Positions 1 to 5,633 of a DNA stretch of 8,368 nucleotides are shown piece after piece. The DNA lies in the NCBI GenBank assembly GCA_030529405.1, contig JAUMWZ010000065.1:1-8368 (forward strand), written 5' to 3'. Numbering within the stretch: the first letter of the stretch is position 1; each line of letters begins with the position of its first letter. The notes beneath the pieces were generated by a model. That model was given only the letters and a program-made list of their open reading frames with translations. It searched no databases and was not told the DNA's origin. This DNA is from Bacteroides sp. (GTDB lineage Bacteria > Bacteroidota > Bacteroidia > Bacteroidales > Bacteroidaceae). The translations under genes and the position numbers were made by a program.

Positions 1-1
1 C

Positions 2-385
2 TCGCTTGCTATAATATATCTGAAAGACATTATAAAGAACGGTAGCAATAAAGCGCACATACAGCGTATGTTGGCAAACTTTGAAATAGAGGCGGACAAA
101 GACCTTTCTCTCTCAAAGACTCTTACAAAGTTGGGGCCAATATTAGGACTTATGGGAACGCTTATACCTATGGGACCCGCTCTTGCAGGGTTGGCTAGTG
201 GCGATATAGCCTCAATGGCTTACAATATGCAGATTGCTTTTGCTACAACTGTTGTAGGACTTGTGGCTGGAGCAATAGGTTTCATCACTCAACAGACAAA
301 ACAACGTTGGTATCTGCAAGATATGACAAACCTTGAGTTTGTAGCCGAGTTGTTAAGAGAAAGACATGAACATAAAGGCGAATAA
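2..385 (+). CDS. hmuU: MotA/TolQ/ExbB proton channel family protein, HmuU-like (3' part, start off the left edge)
   Basis: The reading frame is open from position 2, so the gene begins outside the window; the ATG at 68 is internal. About 127 C-terminal residues are visible. They hold two membrane segments typical of ExbB/TolQ/MotA channels: a glycine-rich one containing LGPILGLMGTLIPMG (about nt 125-200) and a second containing IAFATTVVGLVAGAIGF (about nt 225-290), then a charged cytoplasmic tail. Known of the family: such proteins form the pentameric inner-membrane channel that uses proton motive force to energise outer-membrane transport or other periplasmic work. The stop lies two nucleotides before a DUF2149 gene. 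That pairing is the end of the hmuYRSTUV-type heme uptake operon known from Porphyromonas and Bacteroides, in which a TonB receptor and a CobN-like HmuS come first. The HmuU assignment is inference from this synteny; the channel family itself is clear. Confidence 0.8.
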   Translation, partial: SLAIIYLKDIIKNGSNKAHIQRMLANFEIEADKDLSLSKTLTKLGPILGLMGTLIPMGPALAGLASGDIASMAYNMQIAFATTVVGLVAGAIGFITQQTKQRWYLQDMTNLEFVAELLRERHEHKGE

Positions 386-387
386 TT

Positions 388-714
388 ATGAGAAGAAACA
401 TACTTAAACGTGAAGAAGACTCTGACCCTATAAGCGTTGTGTCCAATCTGTTCGACATTGCCATGGTATTTGCTGTTGCGCTGATGGTGGCATTGGTTAG
501 CAGATACAACATGACTGAGGTGTTTTCGCAAGAAGACTATACTATGGTGAAAAATCCAGGTAAAGAAAATATGGAGATAATAACCAAAGAGGGGCAGAAG
601 ATAAACAGATATACACCGTCAGAGAGTAAGAGCGACGACAAGAACAAACGAGGAAAGAAAGTCGGAGTAGCTTATGAATTGGAGAATGGTGAGATTATCT
701 ACATTCCAGAGTAA
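388..714 (+). CDS. hmuV: DUF2149 domain protein, HmuV-like, ExbD-type accessory subunit
   Basis: A 108-residue protein with a short basic/acidic N-terminus, one membrane helix at about residues 21-40, and a hydrophilic, probably periplasmic, C-terminal part ending in GEIIYIPE. The helix carries an aspartate (D23, in NLFDIAMVFAVALMVAL), the same arrangement as the single transmembrane Asp of ExbD/TolR that takes part in proton translocation. Known of the family: DUF2149 proteins occur beside MotA/TolQ/ExbB channels, and in Bacteroidota this pair closes heme-uptake (hmu) operons. Inferred role: the ExbD-like partner of the preceding channel subunit, coupling proton flow to heme or metal-chelate import. 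It starts two nucleotides after the channel gene and is followed within about 30 nt by an intrinsic terminator, so it is the last gene of its operon. The family call is firm; the heme link rests on context outside the window. Confidence 0.75.
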   Translation: MRRNILKREEDSDPISVVSNLFDIAMVFAVALMVALVSRYNMTEVFSQEDYTMVKNPGKENMEIITKEGQKINRYTPSESKSDDKNKRGKKVGVAYELENGEIIYIPE

Positions 715-745
715 TTATACGTTAGACTGAAAATACTATTTTCAA

Positions 746-786
746 GGTGGGAGAATGTTTACATAACATCTTCCACCTCCTTTTTT
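746..786 (+). terminator. Intrinsic terminator after the hmuUV-like pair
   Basis: GGTGG (746-750) pairs with CCACC (773-777), and ATGTT (754-758) with AACAT (765-769), across a small internal loop. A T-rich tract follows at 779-786. It lies about 30 nt after the DUF2149 stop. A second short palindrome, GAAAATACTATTTTC (730-744), sits immediately before it. On the minus strand the hairpin is not followed by a clean U run, so it looks directional. Confidence 0.7.
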
Positions 787-861
787 ATCTACCACAGGCT
801 GTCTGCCTCAGAAAAGTTTTCTATTTCGTTCTACTTTAGAAAGCATTCTACCCCCTTTTGC

Positions 862-949
862 AAACCATATATAAAACAAAAGCAAACCATATATAGTTTG
901 AAAGTTGATTATATATAATCTAAACCTAAACCCTATATAGTTTGCCTTT
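862..949 (+). repeat. 22-bp period intergenic repeat array 1 (four units)
   Basis: Four degenerate units start at 862, 884, 906 and 928. Their TATATA cores are centred at 870, 892, 914 and 936, so the spacing is exactly 22 bp. The best unit (884) begins AAACCATATATAGTTTG. The first unit has lost the GTTTG end and the third has ATATATAATC in its place. The array lies between two convergent operons. Each good unit is an AAAC-N8-GTTT inverted repeat around an alternating TA core. Confidence 0.85.
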
Positions 950-1016
950 TAGCTCACTGCCGTCTGTCTGTTCGGCATATAGCCTTATGTGCTTGTGTGT
1001 ATATATCTTATGTGTG

Positions 1017-1496
1017 TTATCTCCTCTGTATCAGTACAGTGGCGTATGCTGTTATTCCTTCTTCTCTACCAACAAAACCCATTTTCTCCGATGTTGTTGC
1101 TTTTATAGAAACATCATCAACGTCAATACCCATTATCTTTGCCATCACTTCTTGCATCATCGGAATGTGTGGTTTCATCTTTGGCTGTTCGGCACATATC
1201 GTTGCGTCTATGTTTCCTATTTCGTAGCCTTTCTCTCTGATAATCTCCACTGTTCTTTTAAGAAGAATTTTGCTGTCGATGTTTTTATACTCTCCTGCAT
1301 TGTCAGGGAAGTGATAGCCTATATCCCTCATATTTGCTGCTCCAAGAAGTGCATCACAGATTGCGTGTATCAACACATCTGCATCAGAGTGTCCTAATAG
1401 TCCTTTCTCGTGCTCAAGCTTTATACCCCCAAGCCACAACTCTCTGCCCTCTTTTAGTTGATGCATATCATATCCAAAGCCTACTCTTATCTTCAT
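1017..1496 (-). CDS. ispF: 2-C-methyl-D-erythritol 2,4-cyclodiphosphate synthase
   Basis: A 159-residue protein, full length for IspF. It catalyses the fifth step of the MEP pathway, converting CDP-methylerythritol 2-phosphate to methylerythritol cyclodiphosphate with release of CMP, in the cytoplasm as a trimer. Seen in the sequence: the zinc ligands D10 and H12 in GFGYDMH, the HSDADV motif at 36-41 followed by the third zinc ligand H44, DIG at 58-60, and the C-terminal TTSEKMGFVGREEG segment at 134-147, which forms the cytidine site. The ATG lies four nucleotides after the stop of the FAH-like gene, so it is the third gene of a rex-led operon and probably relies on readthrough or translational coupling. 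All key residues are intact and the assignment is near certain. Confidence 0.97.
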   Translation of the reverse strand: MKIRVGFGYDMHQLKEGRELWLGGIKLEHEKGLLGHSDADVLIHAICDALLGAANMRDIGYHFPDNAGEYKNIDSKILLKRTVEIIREKGYEIGNIDATICAEQPKMKPHIPMMQEVMAKIMGIDVDDVSIKATTSEKMGFVGREEGITAYATVLIQRR

Positions 1497-1500
1497 TTTT

Positions 1501-2112
1501 CTATTTTATATGTAGTTCTAATAACTTCCTATCTCCTGCAAATCCCGTAAAACTCTTGTCTATTTCAGCCTTTGCCTGTCCATTAGACGGTGTACCTATG
1601 AAAATCAAATCTCCTATTTTCAGTGTGCAATACTTGCTTACATACTCTATAATCTCCTCTACACTGTTTCTTAGGTATTCAGAGTCTACTTCTGTTTTCT
1701 CCCCACTTGACGACTTCATGGTCATCACAACGTGTCCCATTCTTTCTTCCTCGTCAAGGCAGATGAACTCTCCCACTGCCGCAGAGCTGTCGAAATTTCT
1801 CCCTATATGACTATCCATTCCGTCAGCTTTCAGCTTATCCACCACGTCTTTTGCAGTTAGCTCAAACCCTATTGTAACACCGTCGTAATATCTGTGAGCA
1901 AACCTTTTAGCAATGTTCTTGCCCAGTCTGCACACTCTCACTACTATGTGTGGCGACACGATGAGATGGTTTGTGAAGTCAGGTATAAAGAATGGTTTGT
2001 TACCTTTAAGTAGAGCCGAGTCCGGTTTAAGAACAATCTGTATGTTGTTTCTTGTTCCCTCGTCTGTAAACTTATCTTTGTTGTAGTTGTTGTCTACTAC
2101 TATGATTTTCAT
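1501..2112 (-). CDS. Fumarylacetoacetate hydrolase (FAH) fold protein with altered metal-site residues
   Basis: A 203-residue protein resembling the FAH/YcgM family, whose members use Mg2+ or Mn2+ to cleave or isomerise acyl-pyruvate-type substrates. Visible family signatures are RLGKNIAKRFAHRYYD (62-77), IGFELTAKDV (81-90), FDSSAAVGEF (108-117) and GDLIFIGTP (167-175). In canonical members two metal-binding glutamates (E-x-E) lie just before the LGKNI segment and an Asp sits in the G-x-D-x-T-A-R-D motif. By my alignment these positions are here S53, H55 and E84 (SPHIVV and GFELTAKD), and the GTPxGVG loop is GTPSNGQ. The protein may therefore bind metal differently or be non-catalytic. Its ATG overlaps the rex stop by 4 nt (ATGA) and ispF follows by 4 nt, so it is translationally tied to both. 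The substrate cannot be predicted. Confidence 0.8.
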   Translation of the reverse strand: MKIIVVDNNYNKDKFTDEGTRNNIQIVLKPDSALLKGNKPFFIPDFTNHLIVSPHIVVRVCRLGKNIAKRFAHRYYDGVTIGFELTAKDVVDKLKADGMDSHIGRNFDSSAAVGEFICLDEEERMGHVVMTMKSSSGEKTEVDSEYLRNSVEEIIEYVSKYCTLKIGDLIFIGTPSNGQAKAEIDKSFTGFAGDRKLLELHIK

Positions 2113-2762
2113 TTGTTTCTTTCGTTAAAGTTCAGTCTGTTAAACATTAGCGCAAGATGTGCATATAGCGAAGTGTTTTGTATTACAATGTTTTCTGGCA
2201 CAATAATCTTATACGGCGTAAAGTTCCATATTGCCTTTATTCCGCCCTCAATCATTCTGTCGCTCATTTTCTGTGCAATGTTTATCGGCACAGTCAATAT
2301 TCCTATGTTCACACCATATTCCTTTACTTTTTCTTTGAATACGTCTGTGTGGAAGATAGGCACTTCTCCAATCTTGCTACCAACAATGTTAGGGTTCACA
2401 TCAAATGCAGCCACTATTTCAAGTCCGAAGTGTTGCAACCCTTTATCGCTTAACAACGCAGCTCCCAAACTACCAGCTCCAAACAGAAACGCCTTATGCA
2501 TCTTGTTAAATCCAAGAAAGTCTTCCAATACGGTTATCAGTTTCTCTATCTCATATCCCACCTTAGTGCGTCCAGAGATATTGACATACGACAAGTCTTT
2601 TGCTATCTGAGATGCATTTTCGTTTATCTCGTTAGCAATCTTAGTAGAAGACACGTACTGTTCGCCTCTATCTTTCATCATTTTTACCACTGCCAAGTAC
2701 CAAGGCAGTCTTCTCAGAGCGGGTTCTGGTATTCTGTCTGTGTTGTTATTGTTCTGATTCAT
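2109..2762 (-). CDS. rex: Redox-sensing transcriptional repressor Rex
   Basis: A 217-residue homodimeric regulator that senses the NADH/NAD+ ratio; NADH binding releases it from operators of fermentation and respiration genes. The N-terminal winged helix spans about residues 15-75: PEPALRRLPWYL resembles the usual start, and SQIAKDLSYVNISG followed by VGYEI is the recognition helix and wing. The Rossmann fold begins at AFLFGAGSLGAALL, with the GAGSLG dinucleotide loop at 95-100, and D121 in FDVNP is the residue expected to hold the adenosine ribose. WNFTPYKIIVPE (179-190) and the C-terminal helix complete the dimer domain. It is first in an operon with an FAH-like gene and ispF. The Asn-rich start (MNQNNNN) is divergent, but the ATG position fits a -7 box 26 nt upstream. 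A 7-4-7 palindrome upstream suggests autoregulation. Confidence 0.95.
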   Translation of the reverse strand: MNQNNNNTDRIPEPALRRLPWYLAVVKMMKDRGEQYVSSTKIANEINENASQIAKDLSYVNISGRTKVGYEIEKLITVLEDFLGFNKMHKAFLFGAGSLGAALLSDKGLQHFGLEIVAAFDVNPNIVGSKIGEVPIFHTDVFKEKVKEYGVNIGILTVPINIAQKMSDRMIEGGIKAIWNFTPYKIIVPENIVIQNTSLYAHLALMFNRLNFNERNK

Positions 2763-2788
2763 CTATAATATGCTATTTTTGCACCGTG

Positions 2789-2796
2789 CAAATTTA
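2789..2796 (-). promoter_or_regulatory. Candidate -7 box for the rex operon
   Basis: The minus strand reads TAAATTTG, an exact match to the Bacteroidota -7 consensus TAnnTTTG, ending 26 nt before the rex start codon. No convincing TTG -33 box is found at the expected distance. The same consensus also occurs on the plus strand at 2774-2781 (TATTTTTG), which could serve SUI1 with a long leader. The motif is short, so chance occurrence cannot be excluded. Confidence 0.4.
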
Positions 2797-2823
2797 AGCC
2801 ATTTTCAGAATAAAGATAGTCTA

Positions 2824-2841
2824 TAAAGAAATAATTCTTTA
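2824..2841. promoter_or_regulatory. Candidate Rex operator in the rex/SUI1 divergent region
   Basis: TAAAGAA-ATAA-TTCTTTA is a perfect inverted repeat with 7-bp arms and a 4-bp centre. Known Rex sites have the form TTGTGAA-N4-TTCACAA, the same 7-4-7 architecture; each arm here agrees at the outer T/A and the inner GAA/TTC (4 of 7). It lies 61 nt upstream of the rex ATG, just upstream of the candidate -7 box. The sequence is AT-rich, so a chance palindrome remains possible. Confidence 0.3.
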
Positions 2842-2937
2842 ATACCTTGCCTTAACTTTATGCTGTTTTTGCTAAGAAAAGGCTTTTTTTACGTGCGCAA
2901 ATAAACAGAGAATAAGCAACGAATAACTATTACAGAT

Positions 2938-3285
2938 ATGAAAAATAACGATTGGAAAGACAGACTTAATGTAGTGTTTTCTACAAATCCGGACTATAAC
3001 TACGACTATGATGAGCAGGAAGAGCAAGAAACACTTCCTAAGAATCAACAAAAACTGCGTGTGTCGTTAGACAGAAAGAGCAGGGGAGGCAAGACAGTTA
3101 CTCTTATTGAGGGTTTTGTGGGGGCTGATTCCGACATAAAAGAGTTAGGAAAATTGCTGAAAACAAAGTGTGGTGTTGGAGGTAGTGTTAAAGACGGTGA
3201 GATTATTGTCCAAGGAGATTTCAAGCAAAAGATAGTAGATTTGCTTATAAAAGAAGGATATACTGCCACAAAGCCTAAGGGTTGA
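2938..3285 (+). CDS. SUI1/eIF1 family translation factor (YciH-like)
   Basis: A 115-residue protein with a tyrosine-rich, acidic, probably disordered N-terminus (residues 1-38, including DYNYDYDEQEEQE) and a SUI1 domain from about residue 40 to the end. Diagnostic SUI1 segments are RGGKTVTLIEGF (49-60), KCGVGGSVKDGEIIVQGD (77-94) and a final helix before EGYTATKPKG. Known of the family: SUI1/eIF1 monitors start-codon selection on the small ribosomal subunit in eukaryotes and archaea. Bacterial YciH-type homologues bind the 30S subunit, but their physiological role is less settled. The ATG at 2938 has no obvious Shine-Dalgarno sequence. It is a single-gene unit, divergent from rex and convergent with argS, with a repeat array and a hairpin terminator downstream. 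The family call is strong; the cellular role is inferred. Confidence 0.92.
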   Translation: MKNNDWKDRLNVVFSTNPDYNYDYDEQEEQETLPKNQQKLRVSLDRKSRGGKTVTLIEGFVGADSDIKELGKLLKTKCGVGGSVKDGEIIVQGDFKQKIVDLLIKEGYTATKPKG

Positions 3286-3313
3286 TTTTCAGAGCTGTTA
3301 TTACCCGTTTTTC

Positions 3314-3401
3314 AAACTGTATATAGTCTGCCTGACAGCTGTATATAGTTTGCAAACTGACTATATATGGTTTGCGAGTCAGCTGTATATGGTTTACTTT
3401 C
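3314..3401 (+). repeat. 22-bp period intergenic repeat array 2 (four units)
   Basis: Units start at 3314, 3336, 3358 and 3380, with core centres at 3322, 3344, 3366 and 3388, so the period is exactly 22 bp. Unit 1 begins AAACTGTATATAGTCTG, unit 2 CAGCTGTATATAGTTTG, unit 3 TGACTATATATGGTTTG and unit 4 CAGCTGTATATGGTTTA. The first two carry AG before TTT/TCT and the last two carry GG. The array sits between the SUI1 stop and the two-way terminator, in a convergent gap. Confidence 0.9.
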
Positions 3402-3418
3402 GTGGTGTGACTACATAA

Positions 3419-3461
3419 AAAAACAGTTAGACAAGGTTTACCCCTTCGTCTAACTGTTTTT
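3419..3461. terminator. Bidirectional intrinsic terminator between SUI1 and argS
   Basis: AAAAACAGTTAGAC (3419-3432) is perfectly complementary to GTCTAACTGTTTTT (3448-3461). The stem continues inward as AAGG/CCTT after a one-base bulge. The A-run on the left and T-run on the right provide a U tract in either direction. It ends 32 nt before the argS stop codon and lies 134 nt after the SUI1 stop, so it can serve both convergent genes. Confidence 0.85.
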
Positions 3462-3492
3462 GCTTTTGCTTTATGTTGTCTTTCGTGTCTGT

Positions 3493-5286
3493 TTACATTC
3501 TGTTTGGCACCTCAATGCCCAACAATGCCATTGCAAGACGTATGATTTTGCCCACGTTTGCAGATAGTGCAACTCTGAATTGCTTAACGTCTGCATTCTC
3601 TTCACGAAGAATGCTAAAGTCGTGATAGAACTGATTGTATTCTTTCACAAGCTCGTATGTGTAGTTAGCAATAACAGATGGGTTGTAGTCTTCACCTGCT
3701 TGTTTCACAACTTCTGCAAACTCTGCAAGCATCTGTATAAGTCCTTCTTCTTTGTCGCTTAACGCAATGTTTGTAGGTAGTGCCTTAGGCAGTTGCACGC
3801 CCTCTTCTGCCGCTCTGCGAAGAACAGACTGAATACGTGCGTATGTATATTGAATGAAAGGACCCGTATTACCATTAAAGTCGATAGACTCCTTAGGGTT
3901 AAACGTCATGTTCTTACGAGCATCTACCTTTAAGATGAAATATTTCAAGGCACCTAAGCCTACTATGCGAGAAATATCTTCTATCTCTGCTTCCGAAAGT
4001 CCATCAAGTTTTCCCAATTCTTGCGATGTTTCTCTAGCTGTGCTAATCATTTCTTCCATCAAGTCATCAGCATCGACAACCGTACCCTCTCTTGATTTCA
4101 TCTTACCTTCAGGCAATTCAACCATACCGTATGAAAAGTGAACAAGGTCTTTGCCCCATTCAAATCCCAATTTGTCTAATAGTATAGACAGAACTTGAAA
4201 ATGGTAGTTTTGCTCATTACCTACAACGTATATCATTTTGTTTATCGGGTAGTCGTCAAAGCGTAGTTTTGCAGTACCTATATCTTGTGTCATATAGACA
4301 GAAGTTCCGTCTGTTCTTAGCAACAACTTATGGTCTAATCCCTCTGCTGTAAGGTCTGCCCACACCGAATTGTCGTCTTTTTTGTAGAACACTCCTTTAT
4401 TAAGTCCTTCAAGAACCTTGTCTCTTCCGACGATGTATGTGTCTGATTCGTAGTAAATCTTATCAAACCCTACACCCATTTTCTTATATGTTTCGTCAAA
4501 ACCGTCATACACCCATTGGTTCATCATAGTCCAAAGGTTGCGCACTTCTTCATCTCCTGCTTCCCACTTAACGAGCATCTCTCTTGCCTCTTTCATCAGT
4601 GTTGATGCCTCTTCAGCTTCTTCTTTGCTCATTCCCTTGTTCATCAACTCTTGTAGCTCTGCTTTATAGTGCTTGTCAAAAGCCACATAGTAGTCGCCCA
4701 CTAGATGGTCGCCCTTCTTACCGCTTGTTTCTGGAGTTTCGCCATTGCCATATTTCTTCCACGCAAGCATTGATTTACAGATGTGAATACCTCTGTCGTT
4801 TACTATATTGGTCTTAACCACCTTGTTGCCGTTAGCAGCCATGACGTTTGCCAAAGCATTGCCAAGAAGATTGTTGCGTACGTGTCCGAGGTGGAGAGGC
4901 TTGTTTGTGTTTGGCGATGAATATTCTATCATTACCAACGGAGATTTTTCTGTCACTGGCGCAATACCATATTGCTCTTGTGCGTTAATGTCGTTGAGCA
5001 ACTCTATCCACACTTTGCTCGATATTGTTAAGTTTAAGAACCCCTTTATAGTGTTGAATGCTTCTACTGCATCGTTATTTTCTTTCAGATATGCACCTAT
5101 TTCGTTTGCTGTTTGTTCAGGCGATTTTCGTGAAATCTTTACAAACGGAAAGACAACAAGAGTTATGTGTCCTTCAAACTCTTTTTTTGTCTTTTGCAAT
5201 TGCACTAAACTCTGCTCAATGTCTGTACCATATAGAGATTTAACTCCATTTACTACCGATTCAATAAGTCTTTCTTCTAAATTCAT
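3493..5286 (-). CDS. argS: Arginyl-tRNA synthetase
   Basis: A 597-residue class I aminoacyl-tRNA synthetase that charges tRNA-Arg in the cytoplasm, full length for bacterial ArgRS. Seen in order: the N-terminal ArgRS additional domain (about 1-90), the catalytic Rossmann domain with SSPNTNKPLHLGHVRNN carrying the HIGH-type motif as HLGH (132-135), NDRGIH (163-168), a helical insertion around 200-260, DIGTAKLRFDD in the second half, and GKMKSREG (394-401) in place of the canonical KMSKS. The KMSKS lysine is often changed in ArgRS enzymes. The DALR anticodon-binding domain runs from about NTGPFIQYTYARIQS to the terminus, ending in the typical LGIEVPNRM. It is a single-gene unit on the minus strand, with a -7-like box 23 nt upstream of its ATG and a strong terminator after its stop. 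Nothing suggests transfer or damage. Confidence 0.98.
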   Translation of the reverse strand: MNLEERLIESVVNGVKSLYGTDIEQSLVQLQKTKKEFEGHITLVVFPFVKISRKSPEQTANEIGAYLKENNDAVEAFNTIKGFLNLTISSKVWIELLNDINAQEQYGIAPVTEKSPLVMIEYSSPNTNKPLHLGHVRNNLLGNALANVMAANGNKVVKTNIVNDRGIHICKSMLAWKKYGNGETPETSGKKGDHLVGDYYVAFDKHYKAELQELMNKGMSKEEAEEASTLMKEAREMLVKWEAGDEEVRNLWTMMNQWVYDGFDETYKKMGVGFDKIYYESDTYIVGRDKVLEGLNKGVFYKKDDNSVWADLTAEGLDHKLLLRTDGTSVYMTQDIGTAKLRFDDYPINKMIYVVGNEQNYHFQVLSILLDKLGFEWGKDLVHFSYGMVELPEGKMKSREGTVVDADDLMEEMISTARETSQELGKLDGLSEAEIEDISRIVGLGALKYFILKVDARKNMTFNPKESIDFNGNTGPFIQYTYARIQSVLRRAAEEGVQLPKALPTNIALSDKEEGLIQMLAEFAEVVKQAGEDYNPSVIANYTYELVKEYNQFYHDFSILREENADVKQFRVALSANVGKIIRLAMALLGIEVPNRM

Positions 5287-5309
5287 ATCATTCTATTATT
5301 TCTAGCTTG

Positions 5310-5317
5310 CAAAACTA
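5310..5317 (-). promoter_or_regulatory. Candidate -7 box for argS
   Basis: The minus strand reads TAGTTTTG, matching TAnnTTTG, and ends 23 nt before the argS start codon. The distance is similar to that of the candidate rex -7 box, which mildly supports both. No clear -33 element is seen. Confidence 0.4.
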
Positions 5318-5426
5318 CATTAAAAACTCGTATAACTTTGATTTGTTTACACAAAATAGCAGATTTGAAGGTTAGTTTTCACACCTATTTGCAGAATGAA
5401 ATACGCTTTTGAAGTGATATTATTAT

Positions 5427-5434
5427 TACTTTTG
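5427..5434 (+). promoter_or_regulatory. Candidate -7 box for the rhomboid operon
   Basis: TACTTTTG matches TAnnTTTG, with a TTTG at 5408-5411 as a possible -33 element. The 15-bp gap is shorter than usual. If used, the transcript would have a leader of about 210 nt that includes repeat array 3. A competing match lies at 5333-5340. Confidence 0.3.
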
Positions 5435-5503
5435 TGCCTAATAAACATAAATGAGGGTATGTTCATTATATAGTAACATATTCCTCTTTGTTTTTGGCAA
5501 ACC

Positions 5504-5591
5504 AAACTGTATATGGCTGACTTTTCAACTGTATACGGTTTGCACGGAGGTTATATACGGTTTAGATATAGACTGTATATGGTTTGTAAAC
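5504..5591 (+). repeat. 22-bp period intergenic repeat array 3 (four units)
   Basis: Units start at 5504, 5526, 5548 and 5570, with core centres at 5512, 5534, 5556 and 5578, so the period is exactly 22 bp. They begin AAACTGTATATGGCTG, CAACTGTATACGGTTTG, AGGTTATATACGGTTTA and AGACTGTATATGGTTTG. All four have GG after the core, unlike array 1. This array is in a divergent region ending 62 nt before the rhomboid ATG, so the family is not restricted to gene ends. Confidence 0.9.
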
Positions 5592-5616
5592 GCACGGAAA
5601 ATTGATTAGAAACAAG

Positions 5617-5633
5617 GCAAACATGGTGTTTGC
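5617..5633. promoter_or_regulatory. Perfect inverted repeat upstream of the first rhomboid gene
   Basis: GCAAACA-TGG-TGTTTGC has perfect 7-bp arms with a 3-bp centre and ends 20 nt before the ATG at 5654. It could be an operator or an RNA hairpin affecting translation. The GCAAAC/GTTTGC arms resemble the edges of the 22-bp units, but it is out of phase with array 3 and lacks the TATATA core. Confidence 0.3.

Larger units (their letters stand above)
715..1016. other. Intergenic gap between convergent operons (hmu-like tail and ispF)
   Basis: This 302-bp stretch holds the terminator at 746-786 and the first 22-bp repeat array at 862-949. Between them lie short self-complementary pieces, for example AGGC/GCCT at 797-808 and AGAAAAGTTTTCT at 810-822, with no clear role. 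I see no credible gene; the plus-strand frames that enter ispF are antisense shadows. No strong minus-strand terminator for ispF is obvious. Confidence 0.6.

Noticed and set aside
862..949. The array could be a CRISPR.
   Set aside because: The repeated part covers most of the 22-bp period and leaves only a few variable bases. There are no spacers of protospacer length and no cas genes nearby.
942..1397. A 151-codon plus-strand frame spanning array 1 and antisense to ispF.
   Set aside because: It is Cys/Tyr/His-rich with no family resemblance and overlaps the clearly conserved ispF frame; an antisense shadow.
3314..3401. The TATATAGTTTG cores could be tandem -7 promoter boxes (TAnnTTTG).
   Set aside because: The gap between TA and TTTG is one or three bases instead of two, there is no -33 partner, and arrays also occur in convergent gaps where no promoter is needed.
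4808..5305. A 165-codon plus-strand frame antisense to argS.
   Set aside because: It mirrors the conserved ArgRS catalytic region on the other strand and has no independent family features.
5342..5355. TTTGT-TTAC-ACAAA palindrome upstream of argS as a possible operator.
   Set aside because: The arms are only 5 bp in AT-rich sequence and there is no matching copy elsewhere in the window.
5451..5609. A 52-codon plus-strand open frame beginning ATGAGGGTATG and running through repeat array 3.
   Set aside because: A 22-bp period is not a multiple of three, so the frame crosses each unit in a different phase. It shows no recognisable domain, its predicted product looks like translated repeat, and the repeat explains the sequence better.
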